From contig JBMLOQ010000037.1 of assembly GCA_049242885.1 (NCBI GenBank), positions 1-37,054 on the forward strand: a DNA stretch of 37,054 bases. The letters run 5' to 3'. The stretch is from CAIVPM01 sp049242885 (lineage in GTDB: Bacteria > Bacteroidota > Bacteroidia > Chitinophagales > Chitinophagaceae). A program made the position numbers and the translations under genes. A model generated the notes under the pieces. That model did not search any database. It worked only from the letters and a program-made list of their open reading frames with translations, and was not told where the DNA came from. Of this stretch, positions 8,172 through 15,102 are shown in pieces. Numbering within the stretch: the first letter of the stretch is position 1; every line of letters starts with the position of its first letter.

Positions 8172-10439
8172 CTAGCGTGATAAATAAACTTTACCTGTAT
8201 TGGCAGGAGAAACATTTACAGCTTCGGTGCCATTGTAATTTATAAATATGTTATCTACTTGCGATATTCTTGAACGTGAATTATACAAAACAGTTGAGTT
8301 GCCAATGGTTTTAATAAACCCTTCAAAATCATAAGTAAATTGAACATCGCCAATTCTATTTACACTTCTATTATAATTATATTCAATTGGAATACCTCCT
8401 ATTGACTCAGCAGCTCCAAAATAATTATATTTAGGTGTATTTGTTGAAGTTTGTTGATCATTGATTTTATACTCAATTATTTTACCATTTTGTTGCAATA
8501 AAACACTTGCATAACTATTAAAAACGCTAACGCTATATTCCCCTTTTTTGTTTACATAAAAAGCATACTGCATTGGTGCAGATGGGTTTTTATTGCTTGA
8601 TGGGTTTACAGCATAATCTCCACTAGTTGGACCAGCATTCATACCCACATAGTTATTAGGATTGTAATACTGTGCAGGATCTTTTGGAGCAGCAGTTGAT
8701 GTTTGCTGCTGTTGATTACAGTTACAAGCTTTATTAAACGTTTCTGTTTTTTTATAGGTGTTGGTATAATCGGTATAAACAAATTTATCTTTTGGTTGCT
8801 CTTGTTGTGCAGGTTGTTTGTTCTCTACTTGTTGTTGAGGTTGCTGCTGTTGTTGTTGCTGAACTGGCACATAAACTATAGTTTCTCTTGGTCTATCAAT
8901 ATATTTAATTACAGTAGCCGGCTGTTGTATAGCCGGCTTTGTGTATGAATATGTTCTTTTTTTGGGTGGATACCATTTTCTTTTAGGTACTGCACAAGGG
9001 CAAGGATTTGGCTTCCATTTTTTTCTTGGAGCATTAGTTTTTACATATACCCGTTTTGGTTGTTGCTGATAATAAATTGGTGCAGTTGGTGCTTGATATT
9101 GCCCAACTACATTATTTTCTGATGGTGCTTGATTATTAGCTTCAATAGGTGCCAACTCAACCATACTTGTTTGATTGGTAGAAACAACTGAAGATTCAAT
9201 TGGAGCTAAATCTATCATTGTAGTATTCTTATTGGCATTTATAGTAGCATCTCTTTCAATTGGAGCTAAATCTATCATGCTTAATCCTCCACCAGCTTTT
9301 GGCCTAAAACTTTGAACTTCATTTTCTCTGTTTCTAAAAGAATCAATTATTTGTCTTGGCACAGATGGCTTAACAATATAACTTAACCCAAGCTGAGAAG
9401 CTAATATGGTACCTTTTGGCAACTCTAATCCTTTTTCTGCAGTTGAAATTTTATTACTTACTTGATTATTTCTAGAATTATTAATATCAGCTAGATTTTG
9501 AGTTGTGTTGCCATCATTTTCTATTGGTGCTAAATCTGGCATTCCAAAACTTTGCTTAGTAACTGTTGTAGTGCTACCACCTTCAATTGGTGCTAAATCA
9601 ATCATTCCCGAATTTACTTTAGTTGGCACTGTATTACCTCTTTCATTTATTGGCACCAAATCTGGCATTCCTATACTCTGCTTGGAGTTTGCTGAAGTTG
9701 GAATTGTATTTGTAAGATTTGAAGGTGCAACATCCACTGGTGCTAAATCAATCATTGTCGTGTTAGAAACAACTGCTGTTTTATTTTTGTTAGCATTATA
9801 TGCAGACAAATCTTGTGGATCTATAGGTGCTAAATCTCCTGTATTTGAAGTTGACGATTTTGTAGTTGGTGGCAAACCCAAACTTTGTTTAGCAAGTGCA
9901 CCAGGGTAAACCTTTTTTGGATCTAAAGTTTCTTTAACTACATTACTTTTTGGTTGTTCGTATTTTTTAAGTACTGGAGTTAACAAGGATGGCACATCAT
10001 CTGAAACACCACCAACATTATCTACTACTTCGTTGATTTGTGAAGGCTGTGCAGGTGCTAACCAATTGGTTGATAATTCAGTATTGCTTGCTACAGGGAA
10101 GCTTTGAGGTGCTTGTTGTTGACTGTTTATTGGCTCTACCTTACTTGGCTGTAATCCCTTAGGCAATATTATTGTACTACCATACAATGGTTTAGTATTT
10201 TTAGAACTTGTAGTTACTGCAGTTACACTTCTGTAAATAGATTGTGGTACTTTTATTTCTTTACCTAATTTGTTAAATTGCTTGGGCTGAGCTTTTTGAT
10301 TATTCAAATTATTTGGCAATACAACTATTGCTCCATCTTTTTTAGAAGGAAGTAGCGTTGAACCCTCAATAATCTTTGTTTGGGCATTTATGCCAAACGA
10401 AAGACTTAGGGTAAATGTGATTAATACTAACTTGCTCAT
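8172..10439 (-). CDS. Repeat-rich secreted protein of unknown function (MIDLAPIE-type repeats, Gln/Pro-rich centre)
   Basis: I do not recognise a named family. The 755-residue product has a signal peptide (1-20, ending GINAQ). Residues 200-435 hold eight copies of an M-x-D-L-A-P-I-E-like motif (from 201, 229, 258, 279, 300, 388, 408 and 426), three of which follow a K-Q-S-x-G-[LM]-P element (184, 253, 295). Residues 460-500 are very basic with a C-P-C motif, 525-550 are Gln/Pro-rich, and ACNC occurs at 571-574. The C-terminus (about 623-755) looks folded and has three consecutive 16-residue units at 683-730, of the type VQFTYDFEGFIKTIGN, resembling YD/RHS-like strands. Its ATG is 11 nt after trpF. 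The design suggests a periplasmic or surface protein with a disordered spacer; no enzymatic role is visible. Confidence 0.85.
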   Translation of the reverse strand: MSKLVLITFTLSLSFGINAQTKIIEGSTLLPSKKDGAIVVLPNNLNNQKAQPKQFNKLGKEIKVPQSIYRSVTAVTTSSKNTKPLYGSTIILPKGLQPSKVEPINSQQQAPQSFPVASNTELSTNWLAPAQPSQINEVVDNVGGVSDDVPSLLTPVLKKYEQPKSNVVKETLDPKKVYPGALAKQSLGLPPTTKSSTSNTGDLAPIDPQDLSAYNANKNKTAVVSNTTMIDLAPVDVAPSNLTNTIPTSANSKQSIGMPDLVPINERGNTVPTKVNSGMIDLAPIEGGSTTTVTKQSFGMPDLAPIENDGNTTQNLADINNSRNNQVSNKISTAEKGLELPKGTILASQLGLSYIVKPSVPRQIIDSFRNRENEVQSFRPKAGGGLSMIDLAPIERDATINANKNTTMIDLAPIESSVVSTNQTSMVELAPIEANNQAPSENNVVGQYQAPTAPIYYQQQPKRVYVKTNAPRKKWKPNPCPCAVPKRKWYPPKKRTYSYTKPAIQQPATVIKYIDRPRETIVYVPVQQQQQQQPQQQVENKQPAQQEQPKDKFVYTDYTNTYKKTETFNKACNCNQQQQTSTAAPKDPAQYYNPNNYVGMNAGPTSGDYAVNPSSNKNPSAPMQYAFYVNKKGEYSVSVFNSYASVLLQQNGKIIEYKINDQQTSTNTPKYNYFGAAESIGGIPIEYNYNRSVNRIGDVQFTYDFEGFIKTIGNSTVLYNSRSRISQVDNIFINYNGTEAVNVSPANTGKVYLSR

Positions 10440-10450
10440 ATAAAAATCAT

Positions 10451-11134
10451 TTATTTGGAGCCATTTATCTCTATAACGAAATTTTTTATCATTTTAATAT
10501 CTTTAACCCCATATTTATTTTCAAATTTACTATTAATATCAAATGCAACCAGATTCTGGGCTGGTTTAATTGAAGCGAAATGCCTTAAATCCCCTACATC
10601 AAGGGGTGAAATTCCGCCACTTAAGAAAAAAGGAAGGTCAACCTTTGCATTTTCAAAGATTTTCCAATCAAATTTTTTACCTGTACCACCATAAGTTTCA
10701 TGCTTAGTATCAAACAAAAAAGCATCAACACTATCTTGATAAGGAAAAATTGAATCATTAATATTTACAGTTTCATTTACCCCAATTGCTTTTATGGTAA
10801 AAAAATGTTTTTTTACCGCAAAACAATATTCTGGCGTTTCGTTTCCATGTAATTGAATGGCATCTAACTTACAAGCATTAGCTGTTTGTAAAACAACCTC
10901 AAGCTTTTCGTTTACAAAAACGCCAACCTTCTTAATTTCATTTGAAACACTTGCAATCTGATTTGTTGTAAGATGAGGTGTTACAAAACGTTTACTTTTT
11001 TCATAAAAAATAAAACCACAAAAATCTATTCCTATATCACTTAATTCATTTGCTTGCTCCAACTGCGTAATTCCACATACTTTAATAAGTGGTTTGTTTT
11101 TTGAAGATTGTATTAATTGCTTAAGCTCTAACAT
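10451..11134 (-). CDS. trpF: Phosphoribosylanthranilate isomerase
   Basis: This 227-residue TIM-barrel enzyme catalyses the Amadori rearrangement of N-(5-phosphoribosyl)anthranilate to CdRP in tryptophan synthesis. IKVCGIT (18-23) contains the catalytic general base Cys20, and LFDTK (140-144) contains the general acid Asp142. IQLHGNE (93-99), LSGGI (171-175) and the C-terminal FDINSKFE...GVKD block, the equivalent of the usual DVSSGVE phosphate-binding region, complete the signature. It follows trpC with only 2 nt between stop and start, so translational coupling is likely. The remaining trp genes (trpE, G, D, B, A) are not in the window. Confidence 0.95.
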   Translation of the reverse strand: MLELKQLIQSSKNKPLIKVCGITQLEQANELSDIGIDFCGFIFYEKSKRFVTPHLTTNQIASVSNEIKKVGVFVNEKLEVVLQTANACKLDAIQLHGNETPEYCFAVKKHFFTIKAIGVNETVNINDSIFPYQDSVDAFLFDTKHETYGGTGKKFDWKIFENAKVDLPFFLSGGISPLDVGDLRHFASIKPAQNLVAFDINSKFENKYGVKDIKMIKNFVIEINGSK

Positions 11135-11136
11135 TT

Positions 11137-11922
11137 TTAATTAGCCAGATTATGTAATAATTCTTGTAGTTGTTGGTGAGGTTGTGGGGTTTTCATAAAA
11201 GCTTCTCCCATCAAAAACCCTTTAAAACCAGCATTATGTAATGTTTTTATACTTTGGATGGAAGATAAACCACTTTCAGAAATTGCCAATTTTTCTTTTG
11301 GTATTAAAGGCAATAATCTTAAGGATGTGTTGATATCTACTTCAAACGTTTTAAGACTTCTGTTATTTACACCAACCAAATTTACTTCATTACATATATG
11401 ATTTAGCTCATTTTCATCATGTATTTCAAGTAGAACTTCTAAGCCAACTTCTTTTGCATAGGCTGCATATTCTTTTACTTGTTGCACACTTAAACTTGCA
11501 GCAATAAGCAAAACCACATCTGCACCCATTGCTTTACTTTCTGCGATTTGATATTCATGCACAATAAAATCTTTTCTTAAAATTGGTATTAAAATATTAG
11601 GCCTTGCCTTTATCAAATCATCATTGCTTCCTTTAAAAAAAGTTTGCTCTGTAAGTATTGAAATTGCTGCTGCACCTGCATTTTGATAACCTACTGTAAC
11701 TTCTAAAACATTAGCATCAATATTAATATTTCCTTTTGATGGAGAAGCTTTTTTAAATTCACTAATAATAGCAAACTCTTTTGTTGCAATGCTTTTTGTA
11801 ATTGAAAATACAGGTTTAGCAAATGCTTCTTCATTCTTAAAAGTAGTTATAGGTTTCAGCTTTTGTTGTTGAAGCACTTGCTGCAATCGGTTTTCGTTTA
11901 TTTGTTGTAGTATATTTTTCAT
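11137..11922 (-). CDS. trpC: Indole-3-glycerol phosphate synthase
   Basis: This 261-residue cytoplasmic TIM-barrel enzyme converts CdRP to indole-3-glycerol phosphate, the step after TrpF. The active-site set is visible by comparison with the family: Glu55 and Lys57 in SEFKKASPSKG, Lys117 in ILRKDFI, Glu166 in VLLEIHD, Asn187 in GVNNRSL and Ser217 in AISESGL. Length and motif order are normal and nothing suggests decay. It precedes trpF by 2 nt and follows the OmpA lipoprotein gene by 44 nt on the same strand. No leader peptide or attenuator hairpin was seen in front of it. Confidence 0.96.
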   Translation of the reverse strand: MKNILQQINENRLQQVLQQQKLKPITTFKNEEAFAKPVFSITKSIATKEFAIISEFKKASPSKGNINIDANVLEVTVGYQNAGAAAISILTEQTFFKGSNDDLIKARPNILIPILRKDFIVHEYQIAESKAMGADVVLLIAASLSVQQVKEYAAYAKEVGLEVLLEIHDENELNHICNEVNLVGVNNRSLKTFEVDINTSLRLLPLIPKEKLAISESGLSSIQSIKTLHNAGFKGFLMGEAFMKTPQPHQQLQELLHNLAN

Positions 11923-11966
11923 TTTTTAAGCTGTTACTGCTACTCGATTTTTTTAAATTATTAATC

Positions 11967-13892
11967 TTAATAAGCTAACACTTCAAACTCTGTTCTACGG
12001 TTTTTACTTCTTCCTTCCTCCGTATTATTTGATTCTAATGGCTTATTATCACCAAAACCTTTGAATTGCAATCTTGAAGCTTCAATTTTTTTAGAAATTA
12101 AATAATCTACCACAGCTTTTGCTCTATTTGTACTCAAAATTAAATTTTCCATTGGTTTGCCTACATTATCTGTGTGACCCTTTATTAAAACCTTCACACT
12201 ACTATTTTGCTGCATTAACTCCACCAATTTATCTAATTCTGCTAAACTACTAGGCAGCAACTCAAACGAATTAGTTTTAAAGGTTACGTTTTTGAAAACT
12301 ATGTTTTTATTAACAGCAATGGGTTGTAGGGCAATATTTTTTGTATAAGTACTATCAGGTTTTTCTTGACTTAATGCATATACATCGCTATAAAACAAAT
12401 ATCCATTTCTATTTACAATAAATGTATAATCTTTTCCAAAAGGCAAGGCAATATAATACCTTCCTTTTTCGTCAGCTGTTACTTTCATAACAGCTTGTGC
12501 ATTATCATTACTAAACAACTCTACGGCACAAGCAATTCCATTATTGGTTATCGCATCTACAACTTGACCTTTTACAAACAAGGTTTTAAGAGGCCTTAAA
12601 TCTTTACGCAACTCAAAACTATAGATATCCAAACTGCCTTTTGTATCAAATCTATCGCTTGCGAAATAGGCTGTATTTCCTAGGCTATTTATACAAATAC
12701 TTCCCTCTTCATTAATAGTATTTATTGGATATCCCAAGTTGATGGGTTTGCCCCAGCTGCCTTGCAAATCTTTACGCAACAAAAATAAATCTGTACCCCC
12801 ATAACCTTCATGGCCATTACTTGTAAAAAAAAGTGTTTGATTGTCTGCACATATAAAAGGATACAAATCGTCACCATTAGAATTTACGATTGGACCCATA
12901 TTGATAGCTTTTCCAAATTTTCCATTAGGCAGTTTTATAGAATAATATAAATCTCTGCCACCAAAACCTCCTTGCCTATCGCTAGTAAAGTATAAGGTTT
13001 TATTATCTGGACTAAGACTAGGTGCAGTTTCCCAATAACCAGTGTTTACATTGGGTCCCAAATTTTCGGGTTCGCTCCATCCCTCTTTTGTTTTGTAGGC
13101 TATATATAAATCAAAGTTTCCAAAACCCTTATCGTTTCCATAATTTGCAGCATATACAATAAACTCCCCATCACTAGAAACTGATAATGCTCCTTTGTAA
13201 GGATGATCGTTTAAAGTGCCATCAACTTCTTGTGCTTGCAAAAAATTATTTTCTTGCATTATACTTTTATAAAAATCCTCTCTTCCACCACCTGTTCTTC
13301 TTGAAAAAACCAATAAACTATCCGACACAGATAATGAAGGATAATATTCGGCATTTTTTGTATTTACACTATCACCTAAATTTATTGGGTTAAATATGTA
13401 ATCGTTTTGCAAATGCTGCTGACTGTAGTTAACTGCAAACTCATAATTTCTTTTTTTTGCGTAAGCAGCTTTAACACTTTTTTCGCTAAGTGCATCCAAT
13501 GCAATAAATTGATTTATGCTTTCTAAAGCCTCTTTAAATTTACCCAGCCCAGCTTGACTTACAGAAAATGGCAACAAAAACGTTTTTGTATTTATGCTAT
13601 CAAGCTCAAAAGCTTTTAAATAGTTTGCTTCAGACGCTTTGTATTGTTGCAATTGTTGCTGTACACCTGCCAAACTTAAATATGCTGCTACATAATTAGG
13701 ATTTAGTTTTATAGCTTCCTCAAAAAAAGGAATTGCCTGTTTTGAAAAACCATTATCAATTTGCTCTAGTGCTAAATTAAATTGCTCCTCAGCTTTGGCA
13801 ACTGCTTTATTACTAGATTTTTTTTGAGCAGTGCAAGCATTTAAAGCAAACAGCAAAATAAGCAAACAATATTTTCTTAACTTAAATTTCAT
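11967..13892 (-). CDS. OmpA-family lipoprotein with TPR, PD40 propeller and carboxypeptidase-regulatory domains
   Basis: The product (641 residues from ATG 13892) starts MKFKLRKYCLLILLFALNAC, a lipoprotein signal with lipobox L-N-A-C. Next come TPR-like helices (about 25-140), PD40/WD40-like beta-propeller repeats typified by LYFTSDRQGGFGGRDLYY (about 170-425), a small CarboxypepD_reg-like fold (about 435-525) and a C-terminal OmpA domain (about 530-641), with IKGHTDNVG and NRAKAVVDYL for peptidoglycan binding. This architecture is common in Bacteroidota, including the T9SS protein PorE, and anchors an outer-membrane complex to the cell wall. The frame also has a TTG at 13919, but that would bury the signal peptide nine residues in. 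Which complex it serves cannot be told from context. Confidence 0.9.
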   Translation of the reverse strand: MKFKLRKYCLLILLFALNACTAQKKSSNKAVAKAEEQFNLALEQIDNGFSKQAIPFFEEAIKLNPNYVAAYLSLAGVQQQLQQYKASEANYLKAFELDSINTKTFLLPFSVSQAGLGKFKEALESINQFIALDALSEKSVKAAYAKKRNYEFAVNYSQQHLQNDYIFNPINLGDSVNTKNAEYYPSLSVSDSLLVFSRRTGGGREDFYKSIMQENNFLQAQEVDGTLNDHPYKGALSVSSDGEFIVYAANYGNDKGFGNFDLYIAYKTKEGWSEPENLGPNVNTGYWETAPSLSPDNKTLYFTSDRQGGFGGRDLYYSIKLPNGKFGKAINMGPIVNSNGDDLYPFICADNQTLFFTSNGHEGYGGTDLFLLRKDLQGSWGKPINLGYPINTINEEGSICINSLGNTAYFASDRFDTKGSLDIYSFELRKDLRPLKTLFVKGQVVDAITNNGIACAVELFSNDNAQAVMKVTADEKGRYYIALPFGKDYTFIVNRNGYLFYSDVYALSQEKPDSTYTKNIALQPIAVNKNIVFKNVTFKTNSFELLPSSLAELDKLVELMQQNSSVKVLIKGHTDNVGKPMENLILSTNRAKAVVDYLISKKIEASRLQFKGFGDNKPLESNNTEEGRSKNRRTEFEVLAY

Positions 13893-13963
13893 TAAATAGT
13901 TTTTAATTCTAGTTTTCAATTATGATTTATGGCTTTAAACTTTTCAAGATTAACAATATTTTT

Positions 13964-15031
13964 TTAATTTTTAGTTAAAACCAACTTTTCATATTCAATT
14001 AGAGCATCAACCAACATCGTATTTTCAATTTCTGTGCCAATAGTTATTCTCAAACAATCTTCACAAAGTTGTACTTTATTTCTATTTCGCAACACAATGC
14101 CTTTTTCGATTAAATAATCAAATATTTGTTGCGAATCATTGAATTTAATTAACAAAAAATTAGCATCACTTGGGTAGATTTTTACCACTAACTGGCATGT
14201 TTCTAGCACTTTGTGCAAAGCATTTCTCATAGCTACAATTTCGTTTATCATACCATTTACTTGCCCTACTTCGTCTAAGGCTTTTGCAACCAAAGTTTGT
14301 GTAGCCTGATTAATATTGTAAGGTGGCTTTACTTTGTTCATAACTTCAACAATAGCTTCACTGGCAAAACTCATACCTAAACGTAAGCCTGCCAAACCCC
14401 AAGCTTTACTTAGTGTTTGCATCACTACCAAGTTTGGATAATCAACCAAATCTTGCACAAATGATTGTTGCTTACTGAAATTGATATAGGCCTCATCAAC
14501 CACTACAATTCCATTAAAATTATTGAGTACCATCAAAATATCTTCTCTATTTAAATTGTTTCCTGTGGGATTATTTGGGCTGCAAAGCCAAATTATTTTA
14601 GTGTTAGAATCAATCAAATTTTCAAGATGTATTAAATCTAGCTGAAAATCTTGGGTTAAAACTGCTTTTTTTATGGTTACATTATTTATGTTGGCACTTA
14701 CTTCGTACATCCCATAAGTGGGAGGGCAAATAATTACATTATCTAAGCCAGGCTCACAAAAACACCTAAACAAAACATCTATACATTCATCACTTCCATT
14801 ACCTATAAAAATGTTTTTGCTATCTATTTTCTTTATGAATGATATTTTTTCTTTTAATATAGTTTGATGTGGATCTGGATATCTATTATACCATTTTGTT
14901 AGTGGCGAGCCCAAGCTGTTTTCATTAGCATCCAAAAACACTTTTGCTTCTCCTGTAAACTCATCTCTTGCGGAGGAATAAGGAACTAATTTTTTAATAT
15001 TCTCTCTTAATAAATTATTTAAATTAAACAT
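13964..15031 (-). CDS. hisC: Histidinol-phosphate aminotransferase
   Basis: This 355-residue PLP-dependent class I/II aminotransferase makes histidinol phosphate from imidazole-acetol phosphate, using glutamate as amino donor. Visible signatures are ANENSLG (35-41), the cofactor-binding IGNGSDE (76-82), SPNNPTG (151-157), VVDEAY with Asp179, and TLSKAWGLAGLRLG with the Schiff-base lysine Lys209. The length is normal. No other his gene is nearby, so it is detached from a his operon; related HisC proteins can also act on phenylalanine or tyrosine, so a role in aromatic amino acids beside trpC/trpF is possible but unproven. The ATG lies only 5 nt after a promoter-like box. Confidence 0.93.
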   Translation of the reverse strand: MFNLNNLLRENIKKLVPYSSARDEFTGEAKVFLDANENSLGSPLTKWYNRYPDPHQTILKEKISFIKKIDSKNIFIGNGSDECIDVLFRCFCEPGLDNVIICPPTYGMYEVSANINNVTIKKAVLTQDFQLDLIHLENLIDSNTKIIWLCSPNNPTGNNLNREDILMVLNNFNGIVVVDEAYINFSKQQSFVQDLVDYPNLVVMQTLSKAWGLAGLRLGMSFASEAIVEVMNKVKPPYNINQATQTLVAKALDEVGQVNGMINEIVAMRNALHKVLETCQLVVKIYPSDANFLLIKFNDSQQIFDYLIEKGIVLRNRNKVQLCEDCLRITIGTEIENTMLVDALIEYEKLVLTKN

Positions 15032-15035
15032 GCTG

Positions 15036-15043
15036 CAAAAATA
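15036..15043 (-). promoter_or_regulatory. Candidate -7 promoter box for hisC
   Basis: The minus strand reads TATTTTTG, an exact fit to the Bacteroidota -7 consensus TAnnTTTG, ending 4 nt before the hisC ATG. A start site about 7 nt downstream would give an essentially leaderless mRNA. No TTG -33 element is found 17-23 nt upstream, so the call is tentative. Confidence 0.35.
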
Positions 15044-15044
15044 A

Positions 15045-15071
15045 CAAAGCCCTGCAAATTGCAGGGCTTTG
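15045..15071 (-). terminator. Strong hairpin terminator after the TonB receptor gene
   Basis: A near-perfect inverted repeat (CAAAGCCCTGCAA / TTGCAGGGCTTTG, 13-nt arms around one base) sits about 30 nt after the receptor stop. It is followed on the minus strand by a T-rich tract (TTTGTTATTTTT) that merges into the hisC promoter box. The palindrome is symmetrical, but there is no + strand gene that would need it. Confidence 0.75.
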
Positions 15072-15102
15072 ATTATTATAATTAATTACTAAAATTTAAT
15101 TA

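Noticed and set aside
9505..9909. A 134-codon plus-strand ORF with repeated S-I-G-A-K-S units
   Set aside because: The repeats are the antisense of the MIDLAPIE motif of the real minus-strand gene.
13893..13919. TTG start for the OmpA lipoprotein gene
   Set aside because: It would place nine extra residues ahead of an otherwise typical lipoprotein signal; ATG 13892 is preferred.
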